From NCBI RefSeq assembly GCF_000001735.4, contig NC_003076.8, forward strand, positions 25,237,835 through 25,301,834: a DNA stretch of 64,000 bases, in the 5' to 3' direction. This document shows, one piece after another, positions 12,996 to 25,199 of the stretch. The translations under genes were made by a program, and so were the position numbers. Numbering within the stretch: the stretch's first letter is position 1; every line of letters starts with the position of its first letter. Below the pieces are notes generated by a model. That model was not told the DNA's origin. It worked only from the letters and a program-made list of their open reading frames with translations, and did no database searches. The stretch is from Arabidopsis thaliana (taxonomy: Eukaryota > Streptophyta > Magnoliopsida > Brassicales > Brassicaceae).

Positions 12996-14181
12996 ATGAT
13001 TACAGATTCGATCACCAACGCTTCTGCTACTTCAGCTCCGAGAGATTCCGGAAAGAAGAAGAGGGTAACGTTATCCTCTTTGATAAATCTCATTCCTTTC
13101 TCTGAAATTGATTCAAAGTTTTGATTTTTAATGGTTTTGTTATTGCATTACGTTTTGCAGAACAATAAGTCGGCTAAGATGAAGCAGAACAAGCTTGGTC
13201 TCCGTCGTGAGCAATGGCTTTCTCAAGGTTAAAACTTCATCTTTCTCTCCTTTAATGTTTCAATTCTGCCTGATTCGTTTGGTTAGATTTGGTTGTCTAT
13301 GTATTGATTTTGGGTTTTTGATTTTGATATTAGTTGCGGTGAGCAATAAGGAAGTTAAAGAGGAGAGGAGTGTTAATCGTAGTCAAAAGCCTCATCATGA
13401 GAGTTCAGATAAGGTGCGTAGAGAAGAGGATAACAATGGTGGGAATAATCTTCTTCATCATGAGAGTTTTATGGAGTCACCTTCAAATAGCTCTGTTGGT
13501 GGTACATATTCGAGCACTAACTTCAGTGGGAGAAGTAGCAGGAGTAGTAGTAGCAGCAGTGGCTTTTGCTCTGGTAATATAACAGAAGAGGAAAATGTAG
13601 ACGATGATGATGATGGGTGTGTGGATGATTGGGAAGCTGTTGCTGATGCGTTAGCGGCTGAGGAAGAGATTGAGAAAAAGAGTCGTCCTCTTGAGTCTGT
13701 GAAAGAGCAAGTGAGTGTTGGACAATCAGCTTCTAATGTGTGTGATTCGTCGATTAGTGATGCATCAGATGTTGTGGGTGTTGAAGATCCAAAGCAGGAA
13801 TGCTTGAGAGTGTCATCAAGGAAGCAGACTAGTAATAGAGCTTGGAGGCTAGATGATGACCTTCGCCCACAGGGGTTACCTAATTTGGCGAAGCAGCTTA
13901 GTTTTCCGGAGTTAGACAAGCGTTTTAGCTCTGTGGCGATTCCGTCTTCATGTCCCATATGCTACGAAGACTTGGACTTGACGGATTCGAATTTCCTCCC
14001 CTGTCCTTGTGGATTTCGGCTCTGTCTGTTCTGCCACAAGACCATTTGCGATGGAGATGGGCGTTGTCCAGGCTGCAGGAAACCCTATGAACGGAATATG
14101 GTCAAGGCTGAGACTAGTATTCAAGGTGGTGGTCTAACAATTCGGTTGGCTCGTTCGTCTAGCATGTTTTGCAAGTTTTAA
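12996..14181 (+). CDS. RING finger protein with NOT4-like C4C4 RING, 327 aa
   Basis: Exons 12996-13064, 13161-13227 and 13334-14181. The N-terminus is basic (KKKRNNKSAKMKQNK), then a long Ser- and acid-rich region including a serine run at about residues 95-110. The RING is C-terminal: CPICYEDLDLTDSNFLPCPC, then GFRLCLFCHKTI and GRCPGCRKPY. Spacing and the CGF/CH/CPxCRKPY signatures resemble the CNOT4 RING more than a C3HC4 RING-H2. RING proteins of this kind act as E3 ubiquitin ligases; the target is unknown. The protein lacks the RRM that NOT4 has. A longer open frame begins at 13195 inside intron 2, but splice sites and the ATG in exon 1 favour this model. Confidence 0.88.
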
Positions 14182-14910
14182 AAGGAGAGGTGCGGTTTTC
14201 TCAACCATGTTGTCTTTTGGAACTCGAGAACTTAAGCTCTGTTTTCTATGTCATCTATGGTTCTAAGTCTGAAACACTGTGGTGATGATGTAGAATGTGA
14301 TGTGTGAATACATAAAAGGTGGTACAGAAAATGATTCAAATACATTTAGATAGTTTCAATAATGAATGCTATGTTCTCTTTTCTAATTCCATATGTTTGG
14401 TCTGCATTTATTCCTTGTCAAACATTATTGAAGGTTTAAGAGTTATTTTGTTGCTATGGTGAATCCTCTTGACAAGTTACTCATGAACCAAAGCTTGTTT
14501 TTTAGAATCACCATTCACCAGAGATCAACTCTCATTACTTCAAATTCTTTTAGGAAACTTCTGATTGTTTATGATTAGCTAACAAAATCATTTATTCACA
14601 TAAAGTGAGGCTTCTTAACAACTTCTATTAAGCCAGCTTACAAATCTCTTGTAAGGAAAAAAGCTATGACCCCTCTAATGAATATAATATATAATATAGC
14701 TTTTGCTCATCTCTATACCATTTACATTACTACTATATGAATAAACCCACTGAATTCAATCAGCGAAAAAGGCCATAGGGGTTGGAAAATTGTATAGGTC
14801 ATTAAGCTGGCGAGAATCATCAGTGTAGGCTCAAGTGCATTGAGTCTTGAAGCTTCTGTATATGAAAAGGCTTTTTCTAAGATCCAGTCACGGAATTTGC
14901 ATCGGAGAGC
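14182..14910. other. Convergent 3' regions of the RING gene and ARR6
   Basis: Both neighbouring genes end towards this stretch. It holds their presumed 3' UTRs and AT-rich DNA. No gene or repeat is supported. Confidence 0.6.
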
Positions 14911-16324
14911 TCAGATCTTTGCGCGTTTGAGCTGCGAGTGAACAGGGTAGACATTCTCTGTTTCTAGCTCTCTCTTCTGAATACTCTTTGTGAAAGACAA
15001 ATCTTCAACCTTCATTAGAGAATCTCTTAATCTTTTTACATCCGAGAGTTTTACCGGCTTCAGTAAGAAATCTTCAGCCCCTTCTTCAAGACATCTGAAT
15101 GACAAAATAATAATCACAAGAAAATCAGTTTGAGTAAACTCCAATTTCAATAAAGTTGATGATAGCTTTGGATCAATAAGTTTTTTTTTTGTTGTATATG
15201 TAGCAAACAATCATAAAATGGCCAGTTCGTAATTGAGTTGGCCATTGTGTGTAACACAAATACATATTCCTTTTTATTTTATTTGGTCTAGAGGTTTCCT
15301 AATATTGTATGCAAAGTGAAAAAGCATGTGAGGTGGCTTTCACAATACCCTACCAAATATTAGGCAAGCAAGATCATGTACTTATTTTATTGTAATATCA
15401 CATCACCAGAAATAGAATCAAATCCCAAAGTAAAGATTTTGCTGGTTAGAAACATCTTTATACACAAAATCATCTTGGGACCCATTAAAGATCACCAAAT
15501 CTCAACATTTGTTTAATTATGCAATATCCACCACCAAAAATGGTTTAAGGAAATTAACTTTTAACCATATGAGCAGGAACTTTACTTTGTGATCTAATCC
15601 CTTTTTGTTTTATCTAATTCTTTTTTTGATCATCTAAGACAAAGATATTCACCAAATTTACTATAGTTTGACTTAAGATTATGATGAAGTTTTATACCTA
15701 TCAATACGAGGCAAAATGTTCTCGGAGGACATAATTACCACCGGTACTTCTCTAAAAGCTGAGGATTCCTGTGGAAAATCACGTAAAAAAGGATTAGATA
15801 AACATAAAACTCAAATTCCATTGACTAATTATATCATTATATGTTTGTTTGCTTACTTTGATCTTCTTCAAGAGTTCATATCCAGTCATACCGGGCATTG
15901 AGTAATCAGTCATAATTAAATTAACCTTCAAATCCTGAAGCACAAATCACGATTTAACATATTGCTTGAGAGCTACGGCAAAATTTTGTTTTCTCTTGGA
16001 AATTGTTTTATACCTCAAAACCGACTGATTTTTCCTCAACATCCAAACCAAGGTATTGGAGAGCTCTTGTTGCACTATCAACAACAGTAACTGAACAACC
16101 AAAACAGAGCTTTTTACTCAGATAACTTGCCCGAATTCAGAGACTGATTTTTCAAAATATGAGTAATAATTACCTTTGCAAGAAGATACTCTGAGCAAAC
16201 GCTCGATGAATTTACGATCAACGTGACTGTCGTCGACGGCAAGAACATGAAGAGGATCCGGTGATCCAAACTTTGAAGAATGGTTGAGAATCTCCATCTT
16301 CCTCGGTAGCATAACTTCAGCCAT
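14911..16324 (-). CDS. ARR6: Type-A response regulator ARR6
   Basis: Five exons on the minus strand: 16174-16324, 16014-16090, 15857-15934, 15698-15768 and 14911-15094, giving 186 residues. The receiver domain carries the acidic pair in [10 protein letters not shown], the phospho-acceptor Asp in [10 protein letters not shown] and the conserved Lys in DFLLKPV. There is no DNA-binding output domain; only a short tail ending QLKRAKI follows, typical of type-A ARRs. Such proteins receive phosphate from AHP proteins and dampen cytokinin signalling. The protein matches ARR6 as I recall it. AGATT cores recognised by type-B ARRs occur upstream near 16470 and 16489, in keeping with cytokinin induction. 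Intact. Confidence 0.97.
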
Positions 16325-17077
16325 TGATCAACGAATGTTGGAGGATTTGGAAGAAAAAGGAAGAGAAAGATATGATGTGAAACCATGGTGGCAGTGGTTG
16401 GGCCATTTATATAAGTAGAAAGAAAGAAAGAAAGAAATAAAAGAGGGAAAAAATATGAATGAAATCGAGAGATTTTGCATATCTTTAAGATTTTGTCAAT
16501 TTGCTTTCAAAATCTTTATTTTATATTTTATATAAATAATAGTTCGGTGGATTTTTATTATTAAATAAGTTAAAACAAAAAACCGAAATAAAGTCAAACC
16601 AATCGGTTCAAGTTTAGTCAAAACGAAGAACAAACCAGAAAATTTGGAATGGGATGCAAGATTTAACCGACCCAAACCGATATTCAATAACTTGTAGAAT
16701 TCTTTTTTTATTTTTAAATTATTTGTGTGTGTTTGTAGTTTTTTTTGGTAAAAGTGTGTTTGTAGTTGAATTGTGGAAGTTCACGCATTTAACTTCTACA
16801 CTTCAATACTTCATCTACGTAGAAGTTCACTTTGAGGTTTTGACTTAAGCTCAAGACAGAAAAATGTGAAATCAAGAAATCATAAACTAATACTAAAACA
16901 TTACACGCATCCTTAATCTACAATTAGTAAAACCTCTTTAGATTACCACCTTTTCATTCACCAAAAATATAACAAATTAATACTAAAGGCCCGGCCCATA
17001 TGATTTGGCCCAGAAGAGACTTTAAGTTTCCTAATACAGTTAACGGTTTACTCAGTGAACCGGAGGGAGACAGCGAG
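16325..17077. promoter_or_regulatory. Shared divergent promoter of ARR6 and the SGNH esterase gene
   Basis: 750 bases between two divergent starts. Next to ARR6 there is an (AAAG)n microsatellite at about 16417-16436 and AGATT motifs near 16470 and 16489, possible type-B ARR sites. At 16791-16828 there is an inverted repeat with perfect 9-bp arms (AACTTCTAC and GTAGAAGTT). No gene is supported. Confidence 0.5.
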
Positions 17078-18523
17078 ATGAGGCCGGAGATAGTTCTGTT
17101 CGGCGACTCGATCACGGCGCAGTCTTTTAGGTCCGGCGGTTGGGGATCTGCTCTTGCCGACGCTTACTCTCGCAAGGCTGATGTTGTGGTTCGAGGCTAC
17201 GGCGGCTACAACACCCGATGGGCTCTCTTCTTGCTTCATCACATCTTCCCTCTCGTCAGTACTTTTTATCTCTCTCTCCCTCCCTCGAGTCTACAAATGT
17301 TGATTTGAAATTTGATCTAAACACGAACGAATTTTGGTAGTCATTGGGATGATTTTGTTCATGAGCTGTTGTGATTGTGTGTATGATCTGTGTGGATATA
17401 GATCTTGAGTTATTGTCTCTTGTGCATCATTTTTTGTTTTGCTTATGCTTGTTATGGTTCAGTTCTGAATGGTTTTGATATGATTCTAGGATGTGTTGGT
17501 TTTATGACATTGTCATGGATTGGTTGAAGTACGAAAGATTTAGATTTGAATTTTGAGATGGTAAAAGGCAATTACATCTGCATATATCATGAGAACTCTT
17601 CTTGTAGTGCGTGTTGTTTTGGTGTGCCTATCTCAGTATGTGTTCTACTCTGTCTTTTTGCCTAGGGCTCTTCGTCTCCTCCTGTTGCTACGACGATATT
17701 CTTCGGTGCAAACGATGCAGCTCTCAAAGGAAGAACCAGTGATAGACAACATGTGCCGGTGGAAGAGTACACAGATAATGTCAGAAAGATTGTTCAGCAT
17801 TTGAAGGTTTTGATATGCTTCTTTGATCCACTCTAATGCATGGACTTACTTTTCTTGAAGTGTGATTCCTTTAAAGACTAATGACTCTGTTTTGTAGAAA
17901 TGTTCACCTACAATGCTAATTGTGCTTATAACTCCACCACCAATTGATGAAGCTGGACGTCAAAGTTATGCAGAGTAGGCTTTATTATGATCCTTTTCTT
18001 CTTTGCATTTTTGTTTCTCAAAGCATTTAGTCCGACATGTTTCTTAAATGAGCCAGTGATTGTGTTACATCAGATCAATCTACGGTGAGAAAGCTATGAA
18101 AGAGCCTGAGAGAACAAACGAAACAACAGGGGTATATGCACAACATTGTGTTGCATTGGCCGAGGAACTCGGTCTGCGATGTGTCAACTTATGGTCTAAG
18201 ATGCAGGAAACCAATGATTGGCAGAAAAAGTACCTAAGGTCTGTATCTAAGTCTGATCTGAAATGTTGTTGGTTTTTCACAAACACTCATCTCCTCCTCA
18301 ATCATGTTTGTTGTTTATAAATGGTTCTTGCTCGTTGTTGTTGGCTATAAGCAGTGATGGGCTCCATCTCACGCCTGAAGGCAATGGGGTAGTTTTTGAT
18401 GAAGTCTCGAGAGTTTTTAGAGAAGCTTGGCTCTCTCCCGAAGAAATGCCGTTTGATTTCCCCCATCATTCGCATATCGATGGTAAAAACCCATCGAAAG
18501 CTTTTGAAGAGCGTTGCTTATAA
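17078..18523 (+). CDS. SGNH/GDSL esterase, isoamyl acetate-hydrolysing type, 242 aa
   Basis: Exons 17078-17254, 17666-17806, 17898-17974, 18074-18238 and 18355-18523. The nucleophile block VLFGDSITAQ is at residues 7-16 with Ser11. The oxyanion residues are in GGYNTRW and FFGANDA, and the catalytic Asp/His block is SDGLHLTPEG. The protein is short and lacks a signal peptide, so it belongs to the IAH1-like cytosolic SGNH group, not the large secreted plant GDSL lipases. The likely reaction is hydrolysis of short-chain esters; the natural substrate is unknown. An in-frame ATG at 17000 would add 26 residues, but the family starts at MRPEIVLFGDS, so 17078 is chosen. Recalled as AT5G62930. Confidence 0.9.
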
Positions 18524-19348
18524 CGATCATCCCCAAATTCATGAGCAGGTTTGTTTTGATTTAAATTCATGAACACGTTTCAATGTTGTGATTTAGAAAA
18601 CTCTCGGATGTGAATAAATACCTAAAAAGTGCATCATCACTAGAGATCGTTTTCAAGAGAAATGAACTTATGATGTACTTACTATATGTTGTGACTTTTG
18701 ACTTATGTACCTGCACTAGCTTTCTATCTTCCTTGCTATATATTTCAGTCTGAAAGATTTTTTTTAATCTTCTTTTCAATGTCAAATACTCGTATAATTT
18801 GATTGCTTCTCTACTACTAACTAGTTGATGACGGCAAGAAAATATTACAGGGCCTTATACAGATAAATTAAGAGCCCAGTAGAGTTAAATTTGGAATGTG
18901 AGCAATTGGGCCTTAACCAAACTTGCCCAATCTCATTAGAATCTAACCAGTTGGTTATGATAAATAAATATGACCGTACCAACGAGATTTGCAATATCTC
19001 GTGCATCTACATTCATCCGACGATTTTGGAGTCGAAAAATTGAAGTTATTCAATAGTTTTTGTAATATAGAGCTATATATGTTACCAAAAGTAAATGGGC
19101 ACTACTTATATATATCAAGAAACATTACACCTCAACCACACGAACACACACAAACGAAATATCTCTCTGAATACTCTAGTCAAGATTACTAATTAAGATT
19201 ACTCTCGTAAATAACCACCAATTACGAAAGTAAAACTGGCTTAGCAAACAAACCCATAAATAATTTGAAGTGCTTCTCTAGTCTCCAACTACTATTACTA
19301 CTACTACTAGTTGATGACGACAAGAAAAAAGAAGTTCTGATTAACTTA
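18524..19348. other. Convergent spacer between esterase and DOF5.6
   Basis: 3' UTRs of both genes. A short direct repeat is visible: an ACTAGTTGATGACG(G/A)CAAGAAAA block occurs near 18823 and again near 19307 in the DOF5.6 3' UTR. No gene supported. Confidence 0.5.
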
Positions 19349-20670
19349 TCAAACCAAGGAGTTTGTTTTAGTGGACGTTCCATAGCCATTCATCAAACCA
19401 TTCCACGACGAACCTAAACCGTTGATATAACCACCATTGCCGTATCCACCACCGTCGGATTTTCCTGCGCCTCCGCTACCACCACCATTGGAGTAGCATT
19501 GATCTTGCTGCCAATCAAGCGATAACAACTTCGGATTTGGCTTCACATCCATTATTGTTGCTACCCTTTGATGATCTTCTTGATGATTGTAATGGTGATG
19601 ATCATAATTAGATAGCATAAGTCTTTGGCATGTCGATATATCCATGAGACCACCACCATTTCCATTGCCTCCCGTAGAAATCCCATTAAATCCACCATTG
19701 TTGTTGTTGTTGTTAAGACCTACACCGTGATTCAGACCCATGTGATGATTATGATGATGATGATGATCTCCGTTACTTCCATGATTAACCATGACCAGGT
19801 TGTCATTGTTCACTCCCATGAGATCAAACTTACTGTCCAAGAAATCAATAGGTCTAGGGCTCTGCGAAAGCAAACCGCCATACTTGCTCTCCAAGAAACC
19901 AACGTTACCATGCTCCGGAGTTGAGTAAGACCCCATCATCCCACCAAAATGTGAAAACCCTAGAGGAGAATGTTGGTAATTTTGATGAGAATGTGCTAAA
20001 GCCATAAGATCAGAGGTATTGGCGGTAACGATGTTGGATGGTTTTTTGCCGGAAGAAGTGGAGGAGGAGGAATTAGAGGAAGATGGTTTCTTGTTTTTAC
20101 GGCATCCACCACCAACCGGAATATTCCTTAGAGTTCCGCCTTTTGTCCAGTAACGGCGACAAGTCTTGCAGAAGTAACGAGGCTGAGAGAGGCTGTAGTT
20201 ATTGTAGTAACAGAACTTAGTATGTGTTGACTCGCAACGAGGACACTTTTGAGGATGGTCGTGAGGTGGACGCAGCCTCCTTCCACCGTCCATCAGAGCT
20301 GCAGCGGCTACAGCCACGGCCGAGGCTTGTGGTCTAGTGCTGCAAGCTGCTAGTATGTCGGCTGCTGACGGAGAATTCGTTGAAGAGTCTAACATGCTTC
20401 CTCCTGATGACTCGGATTCCTAACATTTCAATTTACAGAACCATATGAAAATGTGGAAAATAAGGACGTGATAAACACAAACAGGTCTTCCATTTGTATA
20501 TTGACATTTACCTTAGACATTTGTTAAGAAATAAATTTTGCTTAAAATGTTACAAGGCTTATGTTCATTTTTGGAAAAGAAACACAAATACAAACGATGG
20601 AGGTAGGTCTAAGTGAAGATACCTGGAGCCAATCAGAATCCATGCAAACTTGAAGAGAAGTGAGACCCAT
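19349..20670 (-). CDS. DOF5.6: Dof zinc-finger transcription factor DOF5.6 (HCA2)
   Basis: Two coding exons on the minus strand, 20623-20670 and 19349-20419, giving 372 residues. Exon 1 encodes only 16 residues ([16 protein letters not shown]), the usual split before the Dof domain. The zinc finger is at residues 75-103 with C-x2-C-x21-C-x2-C spacing (CPRC to CKTC), and the basic arm [19 protein letters not shown] follows. The C-terminal half is low-complexity, with His, Asn and Gly runs. Dof proteins bind AAAG cores in the nucleus. This one is recalled as HIGH CAMBIAL ACTIVITY2, a promoter of interfascicular cambium. Intact. Confidence 0.96.
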
Positions 20671-22883
20671 TTTGTGTTCTGTATGTTTGTTTAGTTTGAG
20701 GGAGAGTGAGAGTTTTTAAGACAAGTTCCTGAACAAAATCTAGAGAGAGAAGGAGAAGAGAGAAATGTGAGAGATGATGAGGCAAGGAAGAGTTTGGGGT
20801 TGGGATGTGAATAAGAAGGAAACAAGAAGAGGACCCTTCTTCTCCTCGGGATTGCTGTCTCCACTCAAAGCTACTTAGTTCTACTACTTAACTTAACCTT
20901 ATTATTAGTTCACACTTAATTATTATTTTTTTACTTTTTTTTTTTTAAATGTTTGAAGTTTAATACTTATTTTGATACTAAAATAAATAATTTCGTCAAA
21001 AAAATGCTTACTGTAACTATCTGAAATTCAACAATTGATTTTGATCGTGGATAAATTCCAAGTACTTTATTAGAAATAAAAATGTCTAAATATGAAGACA
21101 TTATTTAATTAATCAATATGTTCTGTTTCCAGTTACAAAGAAAAAACTCTTTCAAAATTTTGATTTTGAGAAAGTTAATACGTCTCGCTTTGGTGTGATC
21201 ATGATAAAAGTTAAAACTTTAATTTCGAGTTATTTTTGTATTACAAATGTCTATAAATGTATAAAGATGGACCGTATATACGGTCGGATGTGGCGAGGAA
21301 AAAGAAAGCGTCGGTGGTTCCAAAATCCACATTCTTTGGTGGGTCTACGTCAACTTGACCAATCATCTTTATCAATCTAACGGTTAAGATCAAACAGTGG
21401 GACCTAAATGGACAACGTGAGCCGTTAGATGGGTTCAGAAATAGCGGCTTGATCTTCACACAACAGAGACAAAAGTGAGAGAGAATAATATCTTTTTTTG
21501 AAGTTTTGTCTCTCTGTGGTTTTTCAGACTTACGATAAAGAAGGACGAGTTTTGATAACTTAGGTGGGCCTGTTAATGGCTCCACTCGCTCGCTCCTCTC
21601 AAGCAAAGTATCTATTCTCTTGCCACCTGTCACTTTTTCTGCTTCTTCTACCATGTGGTAATATGATTCAAGTTTTTATTTTTTTGACTTCTTGAATCAT
21701 TAGTTAATTATTTGAAGAGCTAAACTACTTTTGATGTTTTTCTTATTACTAAGTTTCGAAATTAAAGTTAAAAGAGTTTGATCGATGGAAAAAGAAGAGC
21801 AAGAGACAAAAGTTTGAGGCTGTGACTGTGTTTTTTTATCAACTGAAAAAATTAGGTTTTCAAAGTTCTTTTTCAACTATAAAATCGGTATTTCATAAAT
21901 AATACTATCAAGTAATTTTGCTAGTCGCAATAATACTTTTAACATAACAACCGATTATTTAAGCTTATTGTCTTTTTCAGCTGATTCAGTTTTGGTACTT
22001 ACGTATATATTATTATCATAGGTTAAGAAAAAAATGTTGTTATCATAGGTGAAATCATTTTATTTGCGTACATGAAATTTATATTAGTATTTTGTTAAGT
22101 TGATCGTGTTTAATTTGTGTGTTAAATCATCATATTTTTTTTGAATTGAGTACCACATTACACTTTTAAATTAGAAACATATTCATCTGACGGTAGGATA
22201 AGAAGAGTCTAAAGTTGGGAATTAGTAAATATACTTGTATGTTGGAAAATGTTAAAAGTGGTTGACGATGAAGTAATCTTGTTACGAAAGAATTCCCCCT
22301 TGGGCCTTAACTGATCCTTGAAGAAAAGAGGTTATTTTTAATCTGTTTTTATTTTTTGGTCTTTGATAAATTCTCTTTTTTTGTAAGTAAAAGTTTCCAT
22401 CTTATTCGCCCTTCAATGTATAATTAAGTAACCTTCATAATATAATATATATACTATATATAGGTTAGAGAATAGAGGCTCAAACTTTGAATTTAACGTG
22501 CAGTTTACTGATAACATTGAGTGTTTTCATAAGGATAGCTCAGATAAGAAACAGTTTAATTATCAAATTTAAGCGAAACTAAGATTGTATATTTTCTGGC
22601 GGGAAACATAGAAACCATTGCGATTCCACTAAAGTTCACTAAAATAAAAAAAAATAAAAAAAGAGACTTACTTAAGAGTTTGTTTCTTATAGCTTAAACA
22701 AACAAATATTTTGATGAGCTGATGGTGGGATTTCAAATCGAAATTCCGCCCGAGGCCCATGCCATTATAATGTGACACATGCTATATACATGGACTACAA
22801 TTAAATATTGGAAAGTGGAGGACGATTAATATCTACATATAAGACTAGGCAATAGCAATACTATAGTTTCTAGAATTTGATTT
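20671..22883. other. AT-rich spacer upstream of DOF5.6
   Basis: Upstream region of DOF5.6. The part at 21260-21660 is less AT-rich and holds a 137-residue minus-strand open frame (21241-21654) with no family I recognise; I do not call it a gene. The rest is AT-rich without visible structure. Confidence 0.5.
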
Positions 22884-22884
22884 C

Positions 22885-23081
22885 AATGTTTTTTTTTTTC
22901 CTTCGATAACTTTATTAATCATCATGGTTTACATCATTGTTTATAAGAGGACATGAGAAATGTAGGACATGAATGATACAATGCATAATTGAGAGGGCTT
23001 GAGACAGCCATTTTAGCTAACGGATCTGCACACGAATTTTGCTCCCGATGCCGAAATGTACTTCACCTGTGTAAATGTTTT
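22885..23081 (-). mobile_element. 5'-truncated LINE (L1-like) fragment with RNase H tail
   Basis: Read on the minus strand, about 23069 down to 22940 encodes FRHREQNSCADPLAKMAVSS followed by a short tail and a stop. This is the C-terminal motif of the RNase H-like domain found in plant LINEs (compare REQN..AD.LAK). A 3' tail and an A-rich end (the T run at about 22889-22899 on the plus strand) follow. A possible 8-bp target-site duplication AATGTTTT lies at 22885-22892 and 23074-23081. The element is a dead 5'-truncated copy of under 200 bases. Confidence 0.65.
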
Positions 23082-24520
23082 ATTGATGATTAAAGATCAC
23101 AATAAATCAAAATTTTCATATTAAACTGATATAATCTATTTGTATTAAAATGATTTTTGGTAGTATTCCTAAAATTGTCATATGGAAACCAAAGATTGAA
23201 ACGAATCAAACCTCGTTATAATTATACCGACATTTGTTACATGCACGATTATACAATACGGTTAAAATGATGTTATTAACAAATTGTAATCATCTAAGTT
23301 TATCATACAATACGAATAAGTGAGTCGAAAATTTAATAAACCTTAAAGGGAAAGCTTCATAACTATATGGGACAAGTGGGAAACTGAAGATTGTAAGGAT
23401 CTAGGGAGAATACTTCATAGTTGGTTCACATGGTTTTTTCTTTTAAAATAGAACTTATAAAAAGAAGAAAGGAAAGAGGAATAAAAGGGCATCGAAAATG
23501 GTGTGAGAAAGAATAAATTACACAAGATAAGCTAAGCGTGACAAAGACAATTTCTTTGGCACCTATATATCTCTATTTAGTGAGACCCACTTTTTAAAGT
23601 TAACAAAAGTATATCTGTCCCGCGTATCTTTGTTCTATTGCATCACTCATTACTTGTCATTACATCATCATAAGTTATGATTCACAACATCATGAGATTT
23701 TCAGTCTAGTCCTATAATATTGTGATATTTGGAAAAAATGAAGTATATGTAAAATGGAGTTGATGTAAGTTTAAGTTACATACTCTTAAGGATTATATGT
23801 AAATTTGTACAAACAGGAAAATTGGATACTAAAAGAAGCATATCAGAAAACAAAAATTTAAAACTTCCTAACAACTTGGTTTTACCCAAACCGAAATAAA
23901 TCACTTCCAAACCAACTGATCAAAGAAAATGATCTTCCTTTACCGGGATCACGACTGAACCAGCACACTAATGAACATAAACCATGTCTAATTGAGATCA
24001 CAAACACTACAAGAGTATTATATTCAAAATTCTGTCTATGTATTTCTTCTTGAATGTTATTCTGATTATGCTTCAACTCAACCATATGTATGCGGAATTT
24101 GAATATTTCTACCATATATTTATCATTATAGCTCAGTGAAACAATGGAATGGATTACATATGCTTTCATAAAGGTTGAGATACCTATTTTTGCTCAATAT
24201 CAAGATGTCAAACCTTATGCTTATCCAACGAAATTTGAAATAATATTCGACAAGAAAAGTATATTAAATAAGTTGTATTATTCTCCTTTAGTATAATTAT
24301 AGAACATATTCCTCTACACTTTTGTGGGTCGTACCTCTATATTTTAAAGTTTAAATCATTTAGTATGGACCTGTTTTTTTTTTCTTTGTTAATGAATGGA
24401 CGTAAATTGTTCGATCGATTATCTTCTTAACTTAAAAGATAACAAACTCAATCTAGTTAATAAGCGTTTAAGAGGATGGTTACAAAATCAAAACATAAAC
24501 TCAACAACTTCATTAGCACG
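23082..24520. other. AT-rich spacer between LINE fragment and RPC9-like gene
   Basis: About 1.4 kb of AT-rich DNA with only short open frames. The last part near 24400-24520 is probably the 3' UTR of the minus-strand gene. I see nothing else. Confidence 0.55.
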
Positions 24521-25199
24521 TCACGACTGTTCACCATTCTCTGTTTCTTCTTCATCATCATCTTTAGGACTTGCAGTTGTAGGCAGAGGAGGTAACAAAT
24601 CCTTCACAAGCTCTAATATCCCATCAGTGTCGATTTCTCGATCATCCAGGTTCTCTATGATCTACAAGAGAGTCACAATCAACAAATGTTATAAACCATG
24701 AAGAAGAGAAATTAAATGCAGTGATAGAAATGGTAGTGTATAAGCTAGAAACAACAAACAAACCGGTAACAGTTCGACTATAGAAGAAGGCCGGAGATTG
24801 ATGATATTGAGAATCTCAGCTTTAGCGAGTTTGAAATCTTTACACTTGTCTGCGAATTTGTTAATGCTCTCTCGTGTTTGAGTGGAAGCAGCAGTCTCCA
24901 CCAAATAATCATAGACCTATAAAGATCATTCCAATTAGCAACAAAAGTGCACTCTTAAGACCAAATCAGAAGAGAGATATTGCAGGCAAGAGAACCTTGT
25001 ATTCTGATCTAGCAATTGGAGCTATAACTCTTGTAGTATCTTTTGATGCACCTCTCGAGTTAAGAAAGTCAAGCACTTCGAAATTGGTCAGTGCTCCTGC
25101 ATTTGCCTTGACTCTGCAACAACCACACCAAATTTTAACTACAAAAATAGAGAAGGAATCGAACAAAAACACAATGGAAGATGGATGATACATTTTCAT
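24521..25199 (-). CDS. RNA polymerase III subunit RPC9/C17-like (Rpb4/CRCP family), 139 aa
   Basis: Minus-strand coding exons 25192-25199, 24996-25113, 24764-24916 and 24521-24661 join to 139 residues. The first coding exon supplies only 8 nt (ATG AAA AT), after which the protein continues KIVKANAGALTNFEVLDFL. The core TRVIAPIARSEYKVYDYL and the C-terminal FKLAKAEILNIINLRPSS (HRDC-like helices) fit the Rpb4/RPC9 family; an acidic tail ends the protein. With its Rpc25 partner this subunit forms the stalk of Pol III. The leader seems to hold an intron: exon end at 25877 (donor on the minus strand) and acceptor before 25320. Recalled as AT5G62950. Confidence 0.85.

Noticed and set aside
13195-13333. 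Open frame extending upstream of RING gene exon 3 to give a 328-aa single-exon protein
   Set aside because: Its N-terminus is intron 2 sequence with clear GT and AG borders; the spliced model with ATG at 12996 has a conserved-looking basic start and keeps the frame.
13458-13958. 166-aa minus-strand ORF opposite the RING gene
   Set aside because: Antisense of a Ser/Asp-rich coding region; Leu/Ser runs arise from the complementary codons.
17000-17077. Upstream in-frame ATG adding 26 residues to the SGNH esterase
   Set aside because: The family begins a few residues before the GDS motif and the extra residues have no targeting features.
21241-21654. 137-aa minus-strand ORF upstream of DOF5.6
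   Set aside because: No recognisable domain, no paired exon and composition like random low-complexity coding; left as non-coding unless expression is shown.
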